Origin: DATLFQ01 sp035540915 | Lineage (GTDB): Bacteria; Actinomycetota; Acidimicrobiia; Acidimicrobiales; GCA-2861595 | DNA: 16,690 bases | Assembly (NCBI GenBank): GCA_035540915.1 | Contig: DATLFQ010000073.1 | Location: 1-16,690 of the forward strand | Reading direction: 5' to 3' | Part shown: one piece after another, positions 1 through 7,986 of the stretch | How the letters are laid out: each line of letters begins with the position of its first letter | Position numbering within the stretch: position 1 is the first letter of the stretch | The notes under the pieces: model-generated | Database searches by the model: none | What the model was told of the DNA's origin: nothing | What the model saw: only the letters and a program-made list of their open reading frames with translations | Made by a program: the position numbers and the translations under genes

Positions 1-1
1 C

Positions 2-1513
<1,512 letters not shown>

Positions 1514-1538
1514 CCCGTCCCCTTCGTTTCCTGCGCCT

Positions 1539-1567
1539 CGCGGCCCGGGCCTTTGGCCCGGGCCGCG
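1539..1567. terminator. Perfect 13-bp GC hairpin, shared by convergent groEL and spoIID-like genes
   Basis: Arms 1539-1551 and 1555-1567 are perfectly complementary (core CGGCCCGGGCC) around a TTT loop, 25 nt after the groEL stop. There is no downstream T-run, as is common for actinobacterial terminators. It lies between convergent genes, so it may serve both directions. Function is inferred from structure and position. Confidence 0.75.
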
Positions 1568-1675
1568 GCGCGTGGGCGGCACGACTGCTCCTGCGCCGTG
1601 CCGTCGGGAGGTCTCCGTTGCCCACACGGAGGATCGCAGCAGAGCGCGACGCCGAGCGACGGCCTATGCCTCGCC
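1568..1675. other. Short intergenic tail with two minor hairpins
   Basis: This gap between the hairpin and the spoIID-like stop codon contains two weaker inverted repeats: CGGCACG (1577-1583) with CGTGCCG (1597-1603), and CTCCGT (1613-1618) with ACGGAG (1626-1631). They could assist termination of the minus-strand gene. No convincing ORF is seen. Confidence 0.35.
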
Positions 1676-3376
1676 TCAGCCGCGGGCGGCGGCTCTGGTG
1701 AGGCGGAGCGCGACGCACACGCCCAGCAGGGCCAGCCACGCCACGACCGAGAGGGCGAGCTTGCCGGCCGGCTCGGTGGACGCGTTACGGCCGGCGGCGG
1801 CGGCCAGTTCGGCGGCCGCCGCGGCGGCCGCGGCGCCCTGGGGCAGGGCGATCGGGGTCGGGGGCTCCAGTGGTGCAGCGGCGACCTCGGTGACCTCGGC
1901 CGGGGCCCCGCCGCCCCCGCCGGCCTGGTCGGGCAGCAGTTGGACCGGGCCGGCGGCCGGAGGTGGCGGCGCCGGGGCGGCGGCGGCCACCTCGGTCCGC
2001 AGCGTGAAGAACGTCGACCGCAGGCCCAGGGCGCGGTCGAAGTCGAGGCCCGAGACCGCCCGGGCGCCGCGGCTTCCTTCGAGCGTCACCTGGACGACCC
2101 GGCCGGACGCGCCCACTGCGGTGGCTCGCAGGCCCTGGACGGTGCCGCGGTAGCCCAGCCGGCGGCCGACGTCGCGGAGCGACACCCGCACCGTCCAGGC
2201 CAGGGGGTCGCCGGTGGGGTAGGGCGCGGCCCGCAGGTAGGGGTAGCCGGTGCTGGCCGTGCCGAAGCCCTCCTCCGGCGTGGCCGACACGCCGCCGCCG
2301 TTGGCCGAGTAGACGGTCGAGGCCAGCCCCCGCCCGAAGACGAGCACCTGGCCGCGGGTGGCCGACACAGCGCTGTCCATGGCGGCGTACTCCGCCGTCG
2401 CACCCAGGTAGACCTGGCACCGCTGGGTGTCGCACAGCTCGCCGCCGCCGCCGACAGCCCGCAGGGCGTAGGTCCGGGCGGCGACGGCCTGAGCTCGGAG
2501 CGAGGCCTGGGGCCAGCTGGCGTCACGGACCTCCCCCATGCCGCGCAGGTACTGCTCGACGTCGACGTGGTTGACCAGCCGCAGGGGGCTGCCGGTCGCC
2601 TCGATGACGCCGCGGTAGCGCTGCTTGCGGGACGGCACCTCCACGGTGCCGCCGCCTGACGGCACCGCCCACAGGGGCCGGGTCGACGACAGGCCGCCGC
2701 TACCACCGCCGGCCGGTCCCGGAGCGGTGGTCGGCGCCGCGGGGGCCGAGGGTGGCGGCGTTGGAAGAAGCGGCGGGAGCAGCGGCTTGCCCGGCGGCAG
2801 CAGGGTGGGCAGCGTCAGCAGGGGCGGCCGGGTGGTCGTGGTGGTGGTCGCCGCCGGGTCGGGCGCCGCCGCCGGACCGGGTGCCGGCGCGGGCATCCCG
2901 GCGGGAGTCACCGCCCGCCCGGCTGCCGCCGGCCGCACGCTCCCCACGCCGTCGAGGTGGTATCGCCCACCCTCGAAGCGGAGCCGTACCTGCCCGCCGG
3001 CGGGCACGGTGACCGGGAATCCCGGCGACTGTCCGCCGGAACGGGCGTCGCGGATCTCGCCGCCACCGGGGAACGCCAGCGCCAGCGGGGCGGCCGACGG
3101 CCCCGCCACCGCCACCCGGACCTCGCCACCGGCCTTGCCGGTCCGGGTGCCGGGATAGAACTGGGCCAGGATGCGGCTGAGCGTGGCGCCCTGCCGCCCC
3201 ATGGCCAGCGCACCGTCCTGGGCCATCCCGACGCCGTGGCCGAAGCCGCGGCCCTCGATGACCACCACGGGCACGGCCGCCCCGGCCGGCGCCGCGGCGA
3301 CGGTGGCACCGAGCACCACCAGTGCGGCACCCAGTGCGGGCCTGGTACGCCGCACGCCGGCATTCTTGACGATCAC
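1676..3376 (-). CDS. SpoIID/LytB-domain exported protein with C-terminal membrane anchor
   Basis: Probable cell-wall-acting protein of the SpoIID/LytB family, whose founder is a lytic transglycosylase acting on denuded peptidoglycan. With the GTG start at 3376 it has 566 residues. A Sec signal (RRTR then ALGAALVVLGATVAAA) ends in AGA at about residue 33. Next comes FGHGVGMAQDGA...ILAQFYPGT (about 45-77), a Pro/Thr/Leu-rich linker (about 160-240), then the catalytic core VEQYLRGMGEV...LRAQAVAARTYAL (273-305), CDTQRCQVYLG (315-325) and VYSANGGG (355-362). E282 in GMGEV is the candidate catalytic Glu. An Ala/Pro tail precedes a hydrophobic segment (about 539-557). In B. subtilis SpoIID the GHGVGM motif follows the core; here it precedes it. 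An in-frame ATG at 3496 gives 606 residues, but it would overlap the divergent lipoprotein and bury the signal peptide. GTG 3355 is an equally reasonable start. The family is clear; enzymatic activity is not proven. Confidence 0.85.
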   Translation of the reverse strand: MIVKNAGVRRTRPALGAALVVLGATVAAAPAGAAVPVVVIEGRGFGHGVGMAQDGALAMGRQGATLSRILAQFYPGTRTGKAGGEVRVAVAGPSAAPLALAFPGGGEIRDARSGGQSPGFPVTVPAGGQVRLRFEGGRYHLDGVGSVRPAAAGRAVTPAGMPAPAPGPAAAPDPAATTTTTTRPPLLTLPTLLPPGKPLLPPLLPTPPPSAPAAPTTAPGPAGGGSGGLSSTRPLWAVPSGGGTVEVPSRKQRYRGVIEATGSPLRLVNHVDVEQYLRGMGEVRDASWPQASLRAQAVAARTYALRAVGGGGELCDTQRCQVYLGATAEYAAMDSAVSATRGQVLVFGRGLASTVYSANGGGVSATPEEGFGTASTGYPYLRAAPYPTGDPLAWTVRVSLRDVGRRLGYRGTVQGLRATAVGASGRVVQVTLEGSRGARAVSGLDFDRALGLRSTFFTLRTEVAAAAPAPPPPAAGPVQLLPDQAGGGGGAPAEVTEVAAAPLEPPTPIALPQGAAAAAAAAELAAAAGRNASTEPAGKLALSVVAWLALLGVCVALRLTRAAARG

Positions 3377-3389
3377 GCGCCGACCGGAA

Positions 3390-3410
3390 AATCGAACGGG
3401 AATCGAACGG
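3390..3410. repeat. Tandem 10-bp direct repeat AATCGAACGG in a divergent promoter region
   Basis: AATCGAACGG occurs at 3390-3399 and again at 3401-3410, an 11-bp period (about one helical turn). The pair sits between the start of the minus-strand SpoIID-like gene and the plus-strand lipoprotein operon. Same-face spacing fits an operator bound by a dimeric or tandem regulator, but this is inference. Confidence 0.45.
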
Positions 3411-3443
3411 CGAAGCCGAGAGCTGTGCTCCGGCCACCCCGGG

Positions 3444-3449
3444 TACCCT
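3444..3449 (+). promoter_or_regulatory. Candidate -10 (TACCCT) for a leaderless transcript starting at GTG 3456
   Basis: TACCCT fits the actinobacterial TAnnnT -10 pattern and lies exactly 6 nt upstream of GTG 3456, the spacing expected of leaderless mRNAs. No Shine-Dalgarno is present before this start and no good -35 is seen. It would drive the lipoprotein-protease-chdC operon. Confidence 0.45.
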
Positions 3450-3455
3450 GAAGCC

Positions 3456-4112
3456 GTGGCCTCGGGCCGACGTCCGTCTCGCGTGGCGCGCGCCACGGTG
3501 ATCGCCCTGGCCGCCGCCGCCGGCCTGGCGGCCTGCGCCGCGCCGGACTACCACTACGTGAAGAGCAGCTCGGACCGCACGTTCGTGCGCGTGCCCGAGA
3601 ACTGGACGCTGTTCGACGAGGACGAGCTGCTCGACTCCAGCAGCCAGTCCCCCGAGCAGCTCGACCAGTTCAAGCAGCTGTCATGGTCGGTCGGCTTCGA
3701 CGCCCGCCCCGAGCCGGCCGCCGACTCGATTCTCGCCCCCTCTCGCTTCCCGACCGGGCTGGTCCAGGTCCGCACCCTGCTGCCGTCGCAGCGGGACAGC
3801 TTCTCGCTGGCCGACCTGCGCTCGGTGCTGCTTCCGTACGACCCGCTGGGCGACGAGGCGCAAGAGGGGGGGCAGGTCGAGGTGCTGGCCGCCCGGAACG
3901 TCGAGCGGCCCGGCGGTTTCCACGGGAGCGAGCTGCTGCTCAACCTCACCACGCCCGACGGCGAGGTGGTCAAATGGCGCCAAGTGGCTTTGCTGGACAG
4001 CAACGTCGAGAAGGTGCACCTCCTGGTCGTCACCTGTGAGCTCGGGTGCTACGACGAGCACGAGTCCGTCATCGACGGGATCGTCGAGTCCTGGAAAGTC
4101 GAGGATCGCTGA
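3456..4112 (+). CDS. Predicted lipoprotein of unknown function
   Basis: A 218-residue secreted lipoprotein, judged from its N-terminus. A basic stretch (GRRPSRVARA) is followed by a hydrophobic run and the lipobox LAAC, with lipidated Cys at residue 27. The mature part is soluble-looking, with VPENWTLFDEDELL and alternating beta-like segments, and ends in a short acidic/basic tail. I do not recognise the family. GTG 3456 was chosen because longer in-frame starts run back through the divergent gene and lack a signal. GTG 3483 is an alternative that keeps a shorter signal peptide. The stop overlaps the next gene's ATG as ATGA, so it is translationally coupled to the membrane protease. A partner or substrate-presenting role for that protease is speculation from this coupling. 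Confidence 0.8.
   Translation: MASGRRPSRVARATVIALAAAAGLAACAAPDYHYVKSSSDRTFVRVPENWTLFDEDELLDSSSQSPEQLDQFKQLSWSVGFDARPEPAADSILAPSRFPTGLVQVRTLLPSQRDSFSLADLRSVLLPYDPLGDEAQEGGQVEVLAARNVERPGGFHGSELLLNLTTPDGEVVKWRQVALLDSNVEKVHLLVVTCELGCYDEHESVIDGIVESWKVEDR
4101..4105 (+). promoter_or_regulatory. Ribosome binding site GAGGA setting the FtsH-like start at 4112
   Basis: GAGGA ends 6 nt before ATG 4112, within the last codons of the lipoprotein gene. It supports 4112 over the longer ORF opening at 4046, whose extra 22 residues would be Arg-rich and out of frame with the real lipoprotein. Confidence 0.7.
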
Positions 4113-6547
4113 TGTCGAAGACCACCTCCAGCCCCGAGCCGGGGAGCGGGTTGGCCTGGCCCGATCACGACCGCGGGCCGACGCCGCCACCCGAGCACGT
4201 CTCGCGCTCCCGTGAGGAACCGGCCACCCGGAAGCCCATGGGGTGGTGGGACCGGTCCAAGTTCCTCATCTTCCTTGGCGGGGCCTGGCTGGTCATGGTC
4301 TGGGCGGCCATGGCCGACGACCCCAACCTGCCCTTCGGCGACGCCACCCGCATCCAGGCCCGCTCGTCCGCCTGGCTGCTGGTGCTCCTCGGGCTGGAGG
4401 TCCTCCGCCAGGTCCACTACTTCACCAGCGAGCGCTCGGCCGGCTACCACCGCTTCTGGATGCAGAAGGTGTTCGGAGGGCTGGACCGCCGGTCGTCCCG
4501 CCTGAACGACTGGACCCGCTACCGGCTGGCGCGAGCCTTCAAGTGGACCGTGCTCCTGGGCCTGGTGGCGGTGCTCCTCGGCCGCATCTACGAGGTGTCG
4601 CCAGTCCAGGGCCTGTTCCGCCTGCCCACCGCGGTGTGGACGGCGCTGCCCATGCTCCTGCAGATCCTGTTCCTGATGGCGGCCGTCGTCCTGCAGTTCG
4701 TCGCCATCTTCTGGTTCCTGTCCAAGGGCGGCGTCGACGTCTACTTCCCCGACGACATCAAGACCCGCTTCAGCGACGTCTGGGGCCAGGACGCCGTGGT
4801 CGACCGGGTCAAGGAGAACATCGTCTTCCTGGAGAACCCCGAGGCCATCGAGAAGCGGGGCGGGTACGTGCCGGGCGGCATCCTGCTGTGGGGCCCCCCG
4901 GGGACCGGCAAGACGCTCATGGCCGAGGCGGTGGCCGGCGAGACCGGCAAGCCCTACGTGTTCGTGGACCCCGGCGCCTTCACGAACATGTTCATCGGGG
5001 TCGGCATCCTCAAGGTGAAGTCGCTGTTCCGAAAGCTGCGCAAGCTGGCCGTGCGCTACGGCGGCGTCATCGTCTTCTTCGACGAGGCCGACGCCCTCGG
5101 CAGCCGGGGCGCCCTCTCCTCGGGTGGGTTCGGCCGGCCCGGCGGCGGGTTCGCCCCACCGGCCTGGGAGGCCTTCACCGCCTGCAACGGGTTGGGCTTC
5201 TCCTCGCCCGCCACGGCCGACGCGCTCATGCGGTCCGAGCTGCCGCGCTCGACCACCGGCGGCGGCCGCCCGCCGCTGCTGGCCAAGTTCATCATGGGCG
5301 CCGGCATGGGCGGCGGCGGCATGGGCACCCTCCAGGCCCTGCTGGCCGAGCTGTCGGGCCTGAAGAAGCCGCGGGGCTTCGCCAACCGGGTCGTCCGCCG
5401 GGCGCTGGGCATGAAGCCCAAGCCCCCGCCCAAGTACCGGATGCTCGTGATGATGGCCACCAACATGCCCCATGCCCTCGACGAGGCCCTGCTGCGCCCC
5501 GGCCGCATCGACCGGATCTACAAGGTGGGCTACCCGTCCAAGGACGGCCGCCGCCGCACCTACGAGGGCTACCTGGCCAAGGTGCGCCACGAGCTGACGC
5601 CCGAGCAGGTCGACAAGCTCGCCGTCATCACGCCCTATGCCACCGGCGCCACCATCAAGGACATGGTCAACGAGGCGCTGGTCGTGGCCATCCGGGCCGG
5701 CCGGGACTGCATCAGCTGGCAGGACATCTTGAAGGCCAAGCAGCTCAAGGAGCACGGCCTGCCCGACGAGTTCGAGTACATCGAGCGCGAGCGCCACGCA
5801 GTCGCCATACACGAGGCGTGCCACGCCGTAATCGCCCACCGGCTGCGAAAGCACATGCTCATCGACATGGCCACCATCGAGCGCCGCGGCGACGTGGGCG
5901 GCTTCGTGTCGTCCATCCCGCCCGAGGATCAGTTCGTCGGCTGGAAGTCCGAGAAGGAGGCCGACGTGATGGTCTTCCTGGCCTCCCTGGCCGGCGAGCG
6001 GATGTTCTTCGCCGGGGACAACTCCGAAGGGGTGGGCGGTGACCTGCGCGGCGCCACCTACCTGGTCATGCGGATGGAGGGCTTCGCCGGGATGGGGTCG
6101 ACCATCGGCTCGCGGGGCATCACCCTGGCCGCCATGAGCGGGGCCAACATGTCCGTGGAGGACGGAACCGACCGCGCCCTGCTAGACGGCGAGTTCGGCA
6201 AGCGGGTGGAGGCCAAGCTGGCCGAGTTGTACGACCGGACCTGGCGCCTGCTCGAGGCCAACCGCCGAGAGGTGCTGGCCGTGGCCCACGCGCTGGAGTC
6301 CCACAAGACGGTGAGCGGCGACGACGTGGCCGCCATCATCGACGGCAGCCAGGGCCCGCTGGTGGACGGGCGGCCCTACGTGCAGCCCGAGTTCGTCGCC
6401 GTGGCCGAGGAGTACCACGCCAAGGCGGTGGCCGCCCACCAGGGCCATTCGCGCGTCGAGCTGCCGCTGCCGGTGTGGGCCAACGGCAACGGGCACCGGC
6501 CGCGGGAGTACGAGCCGGCGGTCGAGCCGCCCGCCGCCACCGAGTGA
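4112..6547 (+). CDS. FtsH-like membrane AAA+ zinc metalloprotease with inserted AAA domain
   Basis: An 811-residue membrane-bound ATP-dependent protease related to FtsH. A polar N-terminus is followed by four hydrophobic segments (about 51-67, 85-103, 145-161, 180-203), where classical FtsH has two. The AAA module has Walker A GPPGTGKT (261-268), an FtsH-type pore loop MFIGVG, Walker B with D324-E325, sensor-1 N451 and arginine fingers RPGRIDR (462-468). The peptidase has HEACH (567-571), an HExxH zinc site, and a probable third ligand D644 in GGDLRGAT, equivalent to the FtsH NDIEQAT Asp, so both activities look intact. Walker B to sensor 1 spans 127 residues against about 47 in E. coli FtsH. 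The extra sequence falls in two blocks: a Gly-rich stretch of about 58 residues before QALLAEL and a basic KKPRGF...KPKPPP stretch of about 22 after it. It is coupled to its neighbours at both ends (ATGA, GTGA). It is probably a paralogue and not the housekeeping FtsH; substrate unknown. Confidence 0.92.
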   Translation: MSKTTSSPEPGSGLAWPDHDRGPTPPPEHVSRSREEPATRKPMGWWDRSKFLIFLGGAWLVMVWAAMADDPNLPFGDATRIQARSSAWLLVLLGLEVLRQVHYFTSERSAGYHRFWMQKVFGGLDRRSSRLNDWTRYRLARAFKWTVLLGLVAVLLGRIYEVSPVQGLFRLPTAVWTALPMLLQILFLMAAVVLQFVAIFWFLSKGGVDVYFPDDIKTRFSDVWGQDAVVDRVKENIVFLENPEAIEKRGGYVPGGILLWGPPGTGKTLMAEAVAGETGKPYVFVDPGAFTNMFIGVGILKVKSLFRKLRKLAVRYGGVIVFFDEADALGSRGALSSGGFGRPGGGFAPPAWEAFTACNGLGFSSPATADALMRSELPRSTTGGGRPPLLAKFIMGAGMGGGGMGTLQALLAELSGLKKPRGFANRVVRRALGMKPKPPPKYRMLVMMATNMPHALDEALLRPGRIDRIYKVGYPSKDGRRRTYEGYLAKVRHELTPEQVDKLAVITPYATGATIKDMVNEALVVAIRAGRDCISWQDILKAKQLKEHGLPDEFEYIERERHAVAIHEACHAVIAHRLRKHMLIDMATIERRGDVGGFVSSIPPEDQFVGWKSEKEADVMVFLASLAGERMFFAGDNSEGVGGDLRGATYLVMRMEGFAGMGSTIGSRGITLAAMSGANMSVEDGTDRALLDGEFGKRVEAKLAELYDRTWRLLEANRREVLAVAHALESHKTVSGDDVAAIIDGSQGPLVDGRPYVQPEFVAVAEEYHAKAVAAHQGHSRVELPLPVWANGNGHRPREYEPAVEPPAATE

Positions 6548-7233
6548 CCACACCGGAGCCGGTCGTCCCGGCCACCGGCTGGGGCGTGCTGCACCTGTTC
6601 CTGCGGGCGACGCCCTCCACCGACGCGGAGGCGGCCGTCGCCGCCGTCAAGGCCGGCCAGGCGGGCGACCATCAGGTGGTGTGCTTCGCCGTCCTGGGCC
6701 ACAAGGCCGACCTCGGGGTGCTGGCCCTCGGGCCCGACCTGTGGCGCCTCCGGGCGCTGCAGACGGCGCTGGTGGCCGCCGGGCTGGAGTTGGTCGACTC
6801 CTACGTCTCGCTGACCGAGGTGTCCGAGTACGCCGAGGGGATGCCGGCCGAGCTGCTGGCTCCTCGCCTGTACCCCACGCTCCCGCCGGCGGGGATGCCG
6901 GCCGTCTGCTTCTACCCCATGTCCAAGCGCCGGGCCGGCGCCGACAACTGGTACACCCTGCCCTACGAGGACCGGGCCCGGCTGATGAACGAGCACGGCA
7001 TGTCGGGCCGGGCGTTCAAGGGCCGGGTGGTCCAGCTCGTCACCGGCTCCACGGGCGTCGACGACTGGGAGTGGGGCGTCACCCTGTTCGGCGCCCGCCC
7101 CGACGACCTCAAGGAGTGCGTGCACAAGATGCGCTTCGACGAGGCGTCGGCCCGCTTCGCCGAGTTCGGCCCCTTCGTCACCGGCCTGGTCGCCCCCGTC
7201 GAGGAGGTGCTGGCCGCGGTTTCGAGTGCATAG
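6544..7233 (+). CDS. chdC: Coproheme decarboxylase (HemQ/ChdC, chlorite dismutase superfamily)
   Basis: Last enzyme of the coproporphyrin-dependent heme pathway. It decarboxylates two propionates of Fe-coproporphyrin III, using peroxide, to give heme b in the cytoplasm. The 229-residue product carries the family hallmarks: YPMSKRR (124-130), NWYTLPYEDR with candidate radical Tyr Y137, HGMSGRAFKG with candidate proximal heme ligand H151, then VVQLVTGSTGVDDWEWGVTL, and MRFDEASARFAEFGPF. These motifs separate ChdC from true chlorite dismutases. GTG 6544 overlaps the protease stop as GTGA and has no independent Shine-Dalgarno, so translation is coupled. In-frame GTG 6475 would embed 23 residues inside the protease gene and is rejected. 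The stop codon lies inside the left arm of the terminator hairpin. No other heme genes are in the window. Confidence 0.95.
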   Translation: MTTPEPVVPATGWGVLHLFLRATPSTDAEAAVAAVKAGQAGDHQVVCFAVLGHKADLGVLALGPDLWRLRALQTALVAAGLELVDSYVSLTEVSEYAEGMPAELLAPRLYPTLPPAGMPAVCFYPMSKRRAGADNWYTLPYEDRARLMNEHGMSGRAFKGRVVQLVTGSTGVDDWEWGVTLFGARPDDLKECVHKMRFDEASARFAEFGPFVTGLVAPVEEVLAAVSSA

Positions 7234-7261
7234 GCGTCGGAAACCGACGCCTATGCACTCG
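7223..7261. terminator. Perfect 18-bp hairpin at the chdC/livF convergence
   Basis: Arms 7223-7240 and 7244-7261 pair perfectly around an AAA loop (left arm CGAGTGCATAGGCGTCGG). The left arm contains the last chdC codons and its stop; the right arm ends 6 nt before the livF stop. It lies between convergent operons, so a bidirectional terminator is the simplest reading. No T-tract. Confidence 0.85.
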
Positions 7262-7266
7262 GGACG

Positions 7267-7986
7267 TCAGGTGCCGACGTCGCCGCCCAGGTAGGCGGCC
7301 TTGACGGACTCGTCGGTCAGGAGGTCGGCGGCCGGGGCGGCCTTGACCACCCGGCCGGTCTCCAGGACATAGGCCCGCTGGGCGCGGCGCAGGGCCTGGG
7401 CGGCGTTCTGCTCGACCAGCAGGACGGTGGTCCCCTGGCGGTTGATCTCCTCGACGATGGCGAAGATCTGGGCCACCAACTTGGGGGCCAGGCCCATGGA
7501 CGGTTCGTCGAGGAGCAGCACGCGAGGCTCGGCCATGAGGGCCCGGCCGATGGCCAGCATCTGCTGCTCCCCGCCCGACAGCGTCCCGCCGGCCTGGCGC
7601 CGGCGCTCCTGGAGACGGGGGAACAGCTCGAGCACCCGGGCCAGGTTGCGGGCGAAGGCGGCCTTGGCCCCCCGGTGGTAGGCGCCCATCTCCAGGTTCT
7701 CCATCACCGTCATGCCGGGGAAGATGCCCCGGCCCTCGGGTGACTGCGAGATCCCCATGGCCACCAGCTCGTGGGCCGGGACGTGGTCGGCCGCCCGGCC
7801 GTCGAAGCGGATGGTGCCGCTGGTGACCGGTCGCAGCCCCGAGATCGTCTTCAGCGTGGTGGTCTTGCCGGCACCGTTGCCCCCGATGAGCGTGACGATC
7901 TCGCCCTCCTCGACGCCCAGCGAGATGCCTTTCAGCGCCTCCACCTTGCCGTAGTGGACCCGCACGTCGGTCAGTTCAAGAAGCAT
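7267..7986 (-). CDS. livF: ABC transporter ATP-binding protein LivF
   Basis: One of two ATPase domains powering a branched-chain amino acid-type (HAAT family) importer at the inner face of the membrane. The 239 residues show Walker A GGNGAGKT (35-42), SPEGRGIFPGMTVMENL (82-98) typical of LivF, signature LSGGEQQ (136-142), Walker B VLLLDEP (156-162) and VEQNA in the switch region, where LivF proteins carry Gln in place of His. Length is normal. ATG 7986 lies inside the 3' end of livMG (11-nt overlap) and is preceded by GGAGGAGG with 6-nt spacing, so start and coupling are well supported. It is the last gene of the operon, followed by the hairpin at 7223-7261. Confidence 0.96.
   Translation of the reverse strand: MLLELTDVRVHYGKVEALKGISLGVEEGEIVTLIGGNGAGKTTTLKTISGLRPVTSGTIRFDGRAADHVPAHELVAMGISQSPEGRGIFPGMTVMENLEMGAYHRGAKAAFARNLARVLELFPRLQERRRQAGGTLSGGEQQMLAIGRALMAEPRVLLLDEPSMGLAPKLVAQIFAIVEEINRQGTTVLLVEQNAAQALRRAQRAYVLETGRVVKAAPAADLLTDESVKAAYLGGDVGT

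Noticed and set aside
1672..1705. Inverted repeat CGCCTCA / TGAGGCG around the spoIID-like stop
   Set aside because: Arms are short, the loop is long and GC-rich coding sequence explains it; the 1539-1567 stem is far stronger.
4049..5854. A 601-codon open frame antisense to the FtsH-like gene
   Set aside because: It is the antisense shadow of a GC-biased real gene: composition is rich in Gly/Val/His/Gln with no domain, and the plus frame has full AAA+ and protease motifs.
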